From positions 1-21,580 of the forward strand of contig JBGPBV010000122.1 in the NCBI GenBank assembly GCA_041481445.1: a stretch of 21,580 bases of DNA, written 5' to 3'. Within the stretch, counting starts at the first letter, position 1. Every line of letters starts with the position of its first letter. Below the pieces are notes generated by a model, which ran no database searches, was not told the origin of the DNA, and saw only the letters and a program-made list of their open reading frames with translations. The position numbers and the translations under genes are program-made. Positions 14,958 through 21,580 of this stretch are shown piece after piece. Source of the DNA: AA29 sp041481445 (GTDB lineage Bacteria > Acidobacteriota > Vicinamibacteria > Fen-336).

Positions 14958-16799
14958 ATGCGCAAGCGGACGTCGGCGGTCGCCCTCCTTCTGTCGGCAT
15001 GGCCGACCATGGCCGGCAGCCAGGTACGCCGCGGCGGCGAGTTCCAGGTCAATACGTACACCACGGGGAACCAGGGCGCCCCCGCCATCGCCTCCGATGC
15101 CAGCGGCAACTTCCTGGTGGCCTGGATCGACTACGCGCTCGACGGCAGCGGCGCGGGCGTGTTCGCGCGGCGCTACGACGCCGCGGGAAATCCGCTGAGC
15201 GGCAGCCAGTTCCAGGTCAATACCTACACCACTGGCGATCAGCGCAACCTGGGCGTGGCGGCGGACCCGAGCGGAAACATGATCGTGGTTTGGCAGAGCC
15301 CCCAGGACTCCATGAACGTCTATGCGCGGCGGTACGACGCCTCCGGCACGCCGATAGGCTCGAGCGAGTTCCGCGTCAACGCGAGCACGGCCGGATACCA
15401 GGGCTCGCCGAAGGTGGCCATGGCCGGCGACGGGAGCTTCGTGGTCACCTGGACCGACCAGGACGGCAGCGCCGGAGGCATCTCCGCGCGGCGCTACGAC
15501 GCCTCCGGCATCCCCGGCCCCGATTTCAGGGTCAACAGCTTCACGACGGGATACCAGTACCTTTCGTCGGCGGCCGCCGATGCGGCCGGCAACTTCGTGA
15601 TCGTCTGGGTCGGCAAGAACCAAGATGGCGACAGCTACGGCGTCTTCGGCCAGCGCTACGACTCTGCGGCCACGCGCGTGGGCAGCGAGTTCCAGGTCAA
15701 CTCCTATACGACTTCGGGGCAGACTCGGGCGTCGGTGGCCATGGCTCCAGACGGGCGGTTCATGGTGGCCTGGGACAGTTATGGGCAGGACGGAAGCCTT
15801 GACGCGATCGCGGCCCGCCGCTTCGATTCTGCCGGTGTCCCCCAGGGCGGCGACGTGGTCGTCAACACGTACACCTTCGGCCAGCAGGCCCTGCCCTCCG
15901 TGGCCGCCGACGCGCGCGGCAACTTCGTGGTGACGTGGCAGAGTCCCGGCGCGGACGGCGACGGGAGCGGCGTATTCGGCCGGCGCTACGACGCTGCCGG
16001 ATCGCCAGACCCGCCGTTCCAGATCAACACGTACGTGTTCTCGAACCAGTCGAAGCCGGTGGTGGGCGCGGCGAGCAACGGCGACTTCGTCGTGGCCTGG
16101 CAATCCTATCGCCAGGAGGGCGGCTACGACACGGGTGTGTACGCCCAGCGGTTCTCTCCCGACCTCATCTTCAGGGATGGGTTCGAATCGGGTACCCTCA
16201 CCGCCTGGTCGGCCAGCCTGACCGATGGAGGGAACCTCGCCCCCTCTGCCTTCGGCGCCCTCAACCTCAGTTCGATCGGTCTCCAGGGTCTGGTGAACGA
16301 CACGAACTCGCTCTACGTCGAGGACGACCTCCCCCACGACGAGAACCGCTACCGCGCGCGATTCTACTTCGACACCAACGGCTTCAATCCGGGTGAGGCC
16401 CAGAGCCACTTCCGCACGCGCATCTTCCTCGCCCTCGAAGAGGCGCCCACTCGCCGCCTGGCCGCAGTCGTGCTCAAGCGCCAGGGCGGCGCCTACAGCA
16501 TCGAAGGCCGCTGCCGCCTCGACGACAACACGCAGGCCGACACCGGATTCTTCCCGATCAGCAACGCGCCGCACGTCGTGGAGATCGACTGGCGGCGCTC
16601 GACCGGGCCCAGTGCCAACGACGGCCGGTTCGAGCTGTTCGTCGACGGCGTCTCGGTGGCCGTCCTGAGCAACCTGGACAACAGCGTGAGCGCGGTCGAC
16701 TTCGTGCGCCTGGGCGCGCTGAGCGTCAAGCCGGGCGCGACGGGCACGCTGTATTGGGACGAGTTCGAGTCGCGCCGCGGGAGCTACATCGGGCCGTAG
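14958..16799 (+). CDS. Secreted seven-repeat (predicted beta-propeller) protein with C-terminal module, paralogue 1
   Basis: The 613-residue protein has a Sec-type signal (MRKRTSAVALLLSAWPTMAG). Seven tandem repeats of about 50-57 residues follow (residues 26-402), each of the form FQVNTYTTGxQ-x-P-x-VAxDAxGNFVVxWxS-DGSG-GVFxRRYDAAG-P. Seven such units would close a seven-bladed propeller (inferred). Residues 403-613 form the module shared with the proteins at 9759 and 16852, starting LIFRDGFESGTLTAWS and ending ESRRGSYIGP. No enzymatic motif is seen; similar repeat proteins from databases are mostly unnamed, and an adhesin or extracellular-matrix role is a guess. GAGG about seven bases upstream supports the ATG. 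It has its own promoter and a close paralogue directly downstream. Confidence 0.82.
   Translation: MRKRTSAVALLLSAWPTMAGSQVRRGGEFQVNTYTTGNQGAPAIASDASGNFLVAWIDYALDGSGAGVFARRYDAAGNPLSGSQFQVNTYTTGDQRNLGVAADPSGNMIVVWQSPQDSMNVYARRYDASGTPIGSSEFRVNASTAGYQGSPKVAMAGDGSFVVTWTDQDGSAGGISARRYDASGIPGPDFRVNSFTTGYQYLSSAAADAAGNFVIVWVGKNQDGDSYGVFGQRYDSAATRVGSEFQVNSYTTSGQTRASVAMAPDGRFMVAWDSYGQDGSLDAIAARRFDSAGVPQGGDVVVNTYTFGQQALPSVAADARGNFVVTWQSPGADGDGSGVFGRRYDAAGSPDPPFQINTYVFSNQSKPVVGAASNGDFVVAWQSYRQEGGYDTGVYAQRFSPDLIFRDGFESGTLTAWSASLTDGGNLAPSAFGALNLSSIGLQGLVNDTNSLYVEDDLPHDENRYRARFYFDTNGFNPGEAQSHFRTRIFLALEEAPTRRLAAVVLKRQGGAYSIEGRCRLDDNTQADTGFFPISNAPHVVEIDWRRSTGPSANDGRFELFVDGVSVAVLSNLDNSVSAVDFVRLGALSVKPGATGTLYWDEFESRRGSYIGP
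15033..16163 (+). repeat. Seven tandem protein-coding repeats (propeller blades) in paralogue 1
   Basis: Seven units of about 150-170 bases encode the NTYTTG ... GNFVVAW ... RRYDAAG pattern. The units have diverged from each other at DNA level, so they are an old internal duplication rather than a recent expansion. Confidence 0.8.
16164..16796 (+). other. C-terminal LIFRDG-ES module, copy 2 (residues 403-613)
   Basis: The 211-residue module contains LIFRDGFESG, YRARFYFDTNGFNPGE, FRTRIFLALEEAPTRR, VVLKRQGGAYSIEGRCR, DTGFFPISNAPHVVEIDW and LGALSVKPGATGTLYWDEF. It is close to copy 3 at both DNA and protein level and more distant from copy 1. Confidence 0.78.
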
Positions 16800-16811
16800 A
16801 TCCACCCGCGC

Positions 16812-16840
16812 TTGACAGCGCCGTCCGCGTCCTCGAACAT
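16812..16840 (+). promoter_or_regulatory. Sigma70-type promoter of the second repeat-propeller gene
   Basis: TTGACA (16812-16817), a 17-base spacer and GAACAT (16835-16840) stand 11 bases before the start codon. The 32-nt box found before paralogue 1 is missing here. Confidence 0.5.
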
Positions 16841-16932
16841 CTGGCGCCCCGATGGCCCTGGCCAAGCGCAAGCTCGTCTTCGTGCTCCTGCTCGCCGCCT
16901 GGCCGGCCCTGGCTGCCGCCCAGGTCCGCCTG

Positions 16933-18050
16933 GGGGGCGAGTTCGCCGTCAACACCTACACCACGGGCAACCAGTCCGGCCCCGCCGTGGCCTCGGACGC
17001 GGCCGGCAATTTCGTGGTCGCCTGGAACGACTACGCCGAGGAAGGCAGCATCGGCCTCTTCGCGCGGCGGTTCGACGGCGCCGGAAATCCAGGCGCCGTG
17101 TTCCACGTCAACACGTACACCACCGGCATCCAGGCCGCCCCCGCCGTCGCTTTCGACCCGAGCGGGAACTTCGTCATCGTGTGGGACAGCGAGCAGGACG
17201 CGGGGACCTTCGGCATCTACGCGCGCCGTTACGACGCCACGGGCGTTCCCCTCGGGCCGGCCGAGTTCCGGGTGAACGCGAACACGGCGGGCGACCAGGG
17301 GACGCCGGCCGTGGCCTTCGGTGGCGACGGAAGCCTGGTCGTGGCCTGGCAGGACCAGGACGGCTCCAGCTCGGGGGTCTCCGCGCGCCGCTACGACCCG
17401 GCGGGCTTCCCGGGCCCGGAATTCCGTGTGAACACGGACACGACGGGCGACCAGAAGGCCCCCGCCGTCGCCGCCGACTCCGCCGGGAACTTCGTCATCG
17501 TGTGGGACAGTCAGACCCACCCGGGCGACTCGTTGAGCGTGTTCGGCCGGCGATACGATTCCAGCGGCGCGCCCGTCGCCGGAGAGTTCCGCGTCAACGT
17601 CGACACGATCGCTTCGCATGCCGGGTCCGCGGTGGGCATGGCTCCGGATGGGCGGTTCATGGTCGCCTGGACCACGGACGCGGACGGCGACGGGAGCGGA
17701 GTCGTGGCGCGCCGGTTCGACGCCGCGGGCGCGCCGGCGAGCGGCGACCTCCTGGTCAACACCTACACGATCGGGGGCCAGTTCGCGCCTCGATCGCGGC
17801 CGATGCTCGCGGCGAATTCACGGTGACGTGGCAGGGATCGGGGTCACGCGAGCCCGCCGGCATCTTCGCCCGCCGATTCGACGCCTCCGGCCTCGCCGAC
17901 TCCGTCTTCCGCGTCAACACGTACCTGACGGGCGTGCAGCGCCAGAGCGCCGTCTCCGCGGCCGCCAACGGCGATTTCGTGGTGGCCTGGGCCTCGATGC
18001 TCCAGGACGGCAGCAGCTACGGCGTGTTCGGCCAGCGCTACTCGCCCGAC
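16933..18050 (+). repeat. Seven tandem protein-coding repeats in paralogue 2
   Basis: The seven units have the same FxVNTYTTG ... GNFVVAW ... RRYDAxG pattern as in paralogue 1, and the frameshift falls in unit six. Units correspond one to one with those of paralogue 1 (for example unit three FRVNANTAGDQ versus FRVNASTAGYQ), so the whole gene was duplicated after the repeats arose. Confidence 0.75.
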
Positions 18051-18677
18051 CTCATCTTCAGGGACGGCTTCGAGTCGGGAACGCTCGCCGCCTGGACGGC
18101 CAGCGCGACGGACGGAGGCAACCTGAGCCTGTCTCCTCTGGCCGCCCTGGACTTCACGTCGATCGGCGCGCAGGGCCTGGTGAACGACACGAACCCCCTC
18201 TACGTCGAGGACGACTCGCCCCGCGACGAGAATCGCTACCGCGCACGCTTCTACTTCGACGCCAGCGGCTTCGACCCCGGTGAGGTCCAGGGCCACCTGC
18301 GGACGCGTCTCTTCCTCGCCTTCGAGGAGGCACCCACGCGCCGCCTGGCCTCCGTCGTGCTCAAGCGACAGGGCGGCGCCTACAGCATCGAGGGCCGCTG
18401 CCGGCTCGACGATCAATCCCAGGCCGACACCGGCTTCTTTCCGATCAGCACCGCGCCGCACGCGGTGGAGATCGACTGGCAGCGCGCGACCACGCCGGGA
18501 ACGGGCCGGTTCGAGCTGTTCATCGACGGCACCTCCGTGGCCGTGCTGACAGGCCTCAGCAACGGCGCCAGCGCGGTGGATTTCGCCCGCCTGGGCGCGC
18601 TCAGCCTCAAGTCGGGCGCCTCGGGCACGATCCTCTGGGACGAGTTCGTGTCGCGGCGGAAGAGCTACATCGGGTTG
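18051..18677 (+). other. C-terminal LIFRDG-ES module, copy 3
   Basis: The module of about 209 residues has LIFRDGFESGTLAAWT, YRARFYFDASGFDPGE, LRTRLFLAFEEAPTRR, VVLKRQGGAYSIEGRCRLDD and LGALSLKSGASGTILWDEF, ending VSRRKSYIGL. It lies downstream of the frameshift, so it may not be translated. Confidence 0.75.
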
Positions 18678-18715
18678 TAGCAGGCTGCTGGATGGCCACA
18701 CGCGGAAGGGGTACT

Positions 18716-18747
18716 CGTTCCAGAACGAAAACGTGTCATCACGGACA
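18716..18747 (+). repeat. 32-nt box, copy 2, with a perfect dyad
   Basis: The box matches 14877-14908 at 29 of 32 positions. Here the inverted repeat is perfect over seven bases and runs slightly past the box: ACGTGTC (18731-18737), six bases, GACACGT (18744-18750). It lies 36 bases after the stop of paralogue 2 and directly before a relic of the gene's last codons. Confidence 0.6.
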
Positions 18748-18759
18748 CGTCTGCGCGGC

Positions 18760-18792
18760 GAGTCGTGGAGCGGGAGCTACCTCGAGCCGTAG
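18760..18792 (+). pseudogene. Relic of a third paralogue: last ten codons and stop
   Basis: These 33 bases read ESWSGSYLEP-stop, against ESRRGSYIGP-stop at the end of paralogue 1. The DNA agrees at about 28 of 33 positions and the TAG stop is in register. No start codon or body of the gene is present. Together with the upstream box it looks like a third copy that lost everything between promoter and C-terminus. Confidence 0.55.
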
Positions 18793-18821
18793 CGTCTACG
18801 CGACGCCAGAAGGGTCGGTGG

Positions 18822-19304
18822 CTAAGCGGCGGGGACGGGCTCCCGAGCGGCCACTGCCGACGCCTGCGGGCGGACCACCATCACGTAGACCGCCGCGATC
18901 AGCAGGCAGAGATCGCTCGCGATGAGCGTCCAGCCGGCGCTCCGCCCTTCGCCACCGACGGAAAAGCATCCGCAGTGCTCGACGTCGATGCCCTGCCACA
19001 GCACGTAGCCGACCGCGACCAGGAACATCACGAGCAGGCCGCCGGAGATCGCCGCCGCCTCACGCCGCCAGAGGCCCGTCACCAGCAGGACACCGACGAG
19101 CGCTTCGAGCCACGGCAGGACCACGGCCAGCGTGTTCGCGGGCACGACTCCAAGCGTGGCCGTCGGCCCGGCCAGCCGGTATCTATAGACGATACGGGCG
19201 AAGTCCAGTGGGTGGGCGATCTTCTCGATGCTCGCATACACGAAGACGGCGCCCAGGCCGATGGACACGATCCAGTACACCACCGGGTGCCGCAGCCACT
19301 TCAC
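18822..19304 (-). CDS. MauE/DoxX-like four-helix membrane protein
   Basis: The 160-residue protein has four predicted membrane helices (about 8-26, 58-78, 84-104, 124-145) and the SIGLGAVFVYASIEKIAHP opening seen in MauE/DoxX-type proteins. A cysteine pair HCGCFS (C111, C113) follows the third helix, a usual place for a redox or metal-binding thiol pair in this family. MauE proper is needed for maturation of methylamine dehydrogenase, but many homologues sit with thiol-redox or sulfur genes. The start codon overlaps the stop of the rhodanese gene as ATGA, indicating coupled translation, so a joint role in periplasmic thiol or sulfur transfer is a fair inference. It ends convergent with the region-3 genes. 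Confidence 0.8.
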   Translation of the reverse strand: MKWLRHPVVYWIVSIGLGAVFVYASIEKIAHPLDFARIVYRYRLAGPTATLGVVPANTLAVVLPWLEALVGVLLVTGLWRREAAAISGGLLVMFLVAVGYVLWQGIDVEHCGCFSVGGEGRSAGWTLIASDLCLLIAAVYVMVVRPQASAVAAREPVPAA

Positions 19305-19750
19305 GGCTGGGGACCCTCCTTGATCGGATACTTCGCGTCCGTCCAGGCCGGCCAGCCGTCGGTGAGCACGACTGCCGGGATCCCGCGCTCCTTGAGCTTG
19401 CGCGCGACCAGGTGGCTGGCCTCGCAGCCGAACCCGCTGCAGTAGACGATGATCTCGAGCGACGAGCGCAGGCGCGGCTCGATCTTGGCGAAGAAGCGGT
19501 CGAAATCGTCCTCAGGCAGGGGGAGCGCGCCCGGGATGTGGCTCATCTCGTAGAAGGCGCCCGGCCGGGCGTCGAGGAACAGCGCGCCCTTGTCCAGGCG
19601 CGCCCGGGCGTCGGCGGCCGCGATCACCTCGTCGCCCTCGCGGACGTAGGCGTTGCGGCCCAGGGCGATCCCGCGCCCGCCGAGCGCGTTCCCGCCCAGG
19701 CCGAGCACGACCGCCGCCAGCAGGATGACCACGATCCGGAGGGGCCGCAT
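19301..19750 (-). CDS. Membrane-anchored rhodanese-like protein
   Basis: The 149-residue product has an N-terminal anchor or signal (MRPLRIVVILLAAVVLGLGG) and one rhodanese domain. Family marks are FLDARPGAFYEMSHIPGALPLP (58-79) and the active-site loop IVYCSGFGCEASHLVARKL (101-119). C104 is the likely sulfur-carrying residue and C109 is an extra loop cysteine that could form a disulfide with it. Rhodaneses move sulfane sulfur to thiol acceptors; the partner is unknown. ATG 19750 is chosen over an upstream start at 19807 because it follows GGAGGGG and begins with a clean hydrophobic signal. It overlaps mauE-like by four bases. Confidence 0.83.
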   Translation of the reverse strand: MRPLRIVVILLAAVVLGLGGNALGGRGIALGRNAYVREGDEVIAAADARARLDKGALFLDARPGAFYEMSHIPGALPLPEDDFDRFFAKIEPRLRSSLEIIVYCSGFGCEASHLVARKLKERGIPAVVLTDGWPAWTDAKYPIKEGPQP

Positions 19751-19765
19751 GCCCCTCCAGTGTAC

Positions 19766-19781
19766 CCGGAGGCGCCTCCGG
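19766..19781. promoter_or_regulatory. 16-bp perfect palindrome CCGGAGGCGCCTCCGG
   Basis: The palindrome lies in the divergent gap between the rhodanese gene and recO, 16 bases before the rhodanese start. It may be an operator. GC-rich palindromes also arise by chance in such DNA. Confidence 0.3.
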
Positions 19782-19849
19782 CCGCGGGCGTGCGGCGGCC
19801 CGCCCACCGTGATAAGTTACGCTGTTCATTCGATCGCGGACTCGTCCCC

Positions 19850-20599
19850 ATGCCGCCCATCTCCACGGATGCCCTCGTCCTGCGGACGTACAAGCTGGGC
19901 GAGACGAGCAAAGTCGTCGTCCTGCTCACCCGCGAGCGCGGCAAGCTCCGGGCGGTGGCCAAGGGGGCGCGGGGGCCGCGGCCGCGGTACCAGTCGTCGC
20001 TGGAGCCGCTCAGCGAGGTCCGGGTCTCCCTGTACGGGCGTCAAGGGGCCGACCTGTTCCGGCTGGGCGCCTGCGAGCTGGTGCACAGCGCGTTCCGGGC
20101 GGGCGCGCGCGGGCTGGACGCCGCGCTGGCCCTCAGCTACTTCGCGGAGCTGCTGGACGCGTTCGCGCAGGAGGGGGAGGCGGAGGACGCCGTGTACCGG
20201 CTGGCCCTCGCCGTCCTGGCCGCGGTCGAGGGAGGAGCGGAGACGAGCCAAGTCGCGCGTTACCTGGAGGCGTGGCTGCTGAAGCTGCACGGCATCTATC
20301 CGCCGCTCGACCGGTGCGCCGGGTGCAATGGGCCCATGGCCGCGGGCGAGCGCCGCTATCACCGGCCGGCGCACGGGTTCGTGTGCGAGTCGTGCGGGCC
20401 GGCCTCCGGTCCCGTCGTGGACGGGCCGGACCACGACTTCCTGCGCGAGGTTTTCGCGCGCCCGCCCGCGGAGGTGACCCGCCGGCCGTCGGCCGACGCC
20501 CTCGAGGCCTTCCATCGCGACCTGATCCGGACGCACCTCGAGCGCGACCTGCAGTCGCACCGCGTGATCCGGGACGTGGCGCGCGAGATGCGCGGATGA
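19850..20599 (+). CDS. recO: DNA repair protein RecO
   Basis: The 249-residue protein acts in the RecFOR pathway, loading RecA on gapped DNA and annealing single strands in the cytoplasm. The N-terminal OB-fold begins ISTDALVLRTYKLGETSKVVVLLTRERGKLRAVAKGARGPRPRY (residues 4-46), a standard RecO opening. A helical domain follows. Four cysteines form a zinc-finger pattern: C156 and C159 (CAGC), C179 and C182 (CESC). The length is normal. No strong ribosome site precedes the ATG, but the N-terminus fits the family exactly. Its stop overlaps the glyQ start as ATGA. A TGATAAGTT sequence (19810-19818) could serve as its -10. Confidence 0.93.
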   Translation: MPPISTDALVLRTYKLGETSKVVVLLTRERGKLRAVAKGARGPRPRYQSSLEPLSEVRVSLYGRQGADLFRLGACELVHSAFRAGARGLDAALALSYFAELLDAFAQEGEAEDAVYRLALAVLAAVEGGAETSQVARYLEAWLLKLHGIYPPLDRCAGCNGPMAAGERRYHRPAHGFVCESCGPASGPVVDGPDHDFLREVFARPPAEVTRRPSADALEAFHRDLIRTHLERDLQSHRVIRDVAREMRG

Positions 20600-21486
20600 A
20601 GGGCCTGACCCTGCAGGACATCGTGGCCACCCTCCAGAAGTACTGGGCGGATCGCGGGTGCCTCATCCACCAGCCCTGGGACGCGGAGGTCGGCGCGGGC
20701 ACCATGCACCCGGAGACGTTCCTGCGCGTGCTCGGGCCCGAGCCCTGGAAGGTCGCCTACCTCCAGCCCTCGCGCCGGCCCGCGGACGGGCGCTACGGCG
20801 AGAACCCGAACCGCCTGTACAAGCACCAGCAGCTCCAGGTGATCCTCAAGCCGCCCCCGGCGGACATCCAGGACGTCTATCTCGGCTCGCTGGTCGCGCT
20901 CGGGATCGACCCGGCCGCGCACGACGTCCGTTTCGAGGAGGACAACTGGGAATCGCCCACGCTGGGCGCGTGGGGGATCGGGTGGCAGGTCCTGCTCGAC
21001 GGGCAGGAGATCACGCAGTTCACGTACTTCCAGCAGGCGGGCGGGATCGACCTCGCGCCCATCTCCGGCGAGATCACCTACGGCATCGAGCGCATCGGGA
21101 TGTACTTGCAGGACGTGGACGACATGTACGCGCTCGAGTGGGCGCCGGGCGTGACGTACGGCCGCGTGCGCAAGGAGGAGGAGTACCAGCTCTCGCGCTA
21201 CTCCTTCGAGCTGGCGGACGTGGACCTGCACCGCCGGCTCTTCGAGGACGCGCTCAAGGAGGCGCGCCGCGTGCTCGACGCGCCCGGCAACCGCTCGGTG
21301 CTGCCCGCCTACGACTGGTGCCTCAAGGCCTCGCATGCCTTCAACGTGCTCGACGCGCGCGGCGCGATCTCGGTCAGCCAGCGGGCGGGGATGATCCTGT
21401 CCATCCGGAAGATGTCCTGCGCGGTAGCGCAGAAGTACCTGGAGGGTCTTGCACCCTTGCCCACGCCGGGGGCGTTGCATGGCTGA
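20596..21486 (+). CDS. glyQ: Glycine--tRNA ligase alpha subunit
   Basis: The 296-residue alpha subunit belongs to the bacterial tetrameric glycyl-tRNA synthetase, which charges tRNA-Gly in the cytoplasm. It carries the class II catalytic core: TLQKYWADRGCLIHQPWD (12-29), VAYLQPSRRPADGRYGENPN (53-72), VRFEEDNWESPTLGAWG and QEITQFTYFQQAGG. The length is typical (about 290-300). It overlaps recO by four bases upstream and glyS by eight bases downstream, so the three are surely co-transcribed. Confidence 0.96.
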   Translation: MKGLTLQDIVATLQKYWADRGCLIHQPWDAEVGAGTMHPETFLRVLGPEPWKVAYLQPSRRPADGRYGENPNRLYKHQQLQVILKPPPADIQDVYLGSLVALGIDPAAHDVRFEEDNWESPTLGAWGIGWQVLLDGQEITQFTYFQQAGGIDLAPISGEITYGIERIGMYLQDVDDMYALEWAPGVTYGRVRKEEEYQLSRYSFELADVDLHRRLFEDALKEARRVLDAPGNRSVLPAYDWCLKASHAFNVLDARGAISVSQRAGMILSIRKMSCAVAQKYLEGLAPLPTPGALHG

Positions 21487-21580
21487 GTTCCTGCTCGAGA
21501 TCGGCAGCGAGGAGATGCCGGCGTCCTGGCTGCCCGGCCTGACCGAGCAGATGCGCGACCGGTCCGCGGATCTGTGTCGC
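21479..21580 (+). CDS. glyS: Glycine--tRNA ligase beta subunit (3' part outside window)
   Basis: Only the first 34 codons are present. MAEFLLEIGSEEMPASWLPG is the conserved N-terminus of the beta subunit, which binds and edits tRNA-Gly together with the alpha subunit. The ATG lies inside the last codons of glyQ, the usual arrangement. Confidence 0.92.
   Translation, partial: MAEFLLEIGSEEMPASWLPGLTEQMRDRSADLCR

Larger units (their letters stand above)
16852..18680 (+). pseudogene. Secreted seven-repeat protein, paralogue 2, interrupted by one frameshift near 17789
   Basis: This is a tandem paralogue of the gene at 14958, with a Sec signal (MALAKRKLVFVLLLAAWPALAAAQ), seven repeats and the C-terminal module. 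The first frame runs 16852-17826 (324 codons), but its last dozen residues no longer match. After base 17789 the match continues in the frame ending at 18680 (SIAADARGEFTVTWQ replaces RSRPMLAANSR). Comparison with paralogue 1 (ALPSVAADARGNFVVTW) shows one base missing between 17789 and 17790, inside repeat six. Restoring it would give about 609 residues against 613. Both halves are otherwise free of stops, so the lesion is recent or a read/assembly error. No slippery heptamer is seen, so programmed frameshifting is unlikely. If real, the product would lose blade seven and the C-terminal module. Confidence 0.8.

Noticed and set aside
14739..16955. Long minus-strand open frame (738 codons) with internal repeats antisense to paralogue 1
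   Set aside because: It mirrors the repeats of the real + strand gene; high GC at third positions removes stops on the other strand. The product has no recognisable domain or ribosome site.
17780..17800. Programmed ribosomal frameshift in paralogue 2
   Set aside because: No slippery heptamer, stimulatory pseudoknot or conserved site is seen, and paralogue 1 has no frameshift here. Mutation or sequence error is simpler.
15033..18050. CRISPR-like or satellite repeat array
   Set aside because: Periodic units are about 150-170 bases, in frame, and diverged at DNA level; they encode protein blades and have no spacers.
19751..19807. Upstream ATG at 19807 for the rhodanese gene
   Set aside because: The added Arg/Gly-rich residues would precede a normal signal sequence; the ribosome site favours 19750.

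Overview
The window is about 70% GC and gene-dense, with short intergenic gaps and many overlapping start and stop codons. The gene families suggest a soil- or sediment-type bacterium with a diderm envelope. Pointers are two PQQ quinoproteins, several Tat- or Sec-exported enzymes, a secreted Asp-box propeller, a DUF4342 protein, a GH109-type oxidoreductase fold and the recO-glyQ-glyS order. Acidobacteriota or a neighbouring high-GC phylum fits best, but this is inferred from gene content and no marker was compared.

Region 1 (1-6034, + strand) looks like one operon. It holds the 3' part of a PQQ alcohol dehydrogenase, a membrane-anchored transglutaminase-fold protein, a second exported PQQ dehydrogenase starting at TTG, and a multi-pass acyltransferase of the DUF5009/HGSNAT type. 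The last three overlap one another. A convergent gap with inverted repeats (6035-6154) separates it from region 2.

Region 2 (6155-9628, - strand) is a compact three-gene operon encoding a SelA-like PLP enzyme (Tat signal), a COG3964-type amidohydrolase/deacetylase (Sec signal) and a RidA enamine deaminase (Tat signal). Read together they form a plausible exported route: deacylation, then PLP-dependent elimination, then hydrolysis of the enamine/imine product. A perfect TATAAT box lies in the divergent promoter region.

Region 3 (9759-18792, + strand) carries secreted proteins. A 1052-residue Asp-box (BNR) propeller protein is followed by a strong hairpin terminator. Then come a Tat-exported GH109-like Gfo/Idh/MocA protein, a small DUF4342 protein, and two tandem paralogues built of seven ~55-residue repeats. 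The Asp-box protein and both paralogues end in the same ~210-residue C-terminal module, opening with LIFRDG-ES and closing with ESRR-Y-GP or a variant. The second paralogue has one frameshift. Behind it lies what looks like the relic of a third copy: a 32-nt box shared with the first paralogue's promoter region, joined to the last ten codons of the gene.

Region 4 (18822-21580) holds a rhodanese-MauE/DoxX pair on the - strand (ATGA overlap), divergent from the housekeeping genes recO, glyQ and glyS on the + strand (overlapping; glyS cut by the window end).

No tRNA, rRNA, CRISPR array, insertion sequence or phage gene was recognised, and no gene-free stretch exceeds 300 bases.
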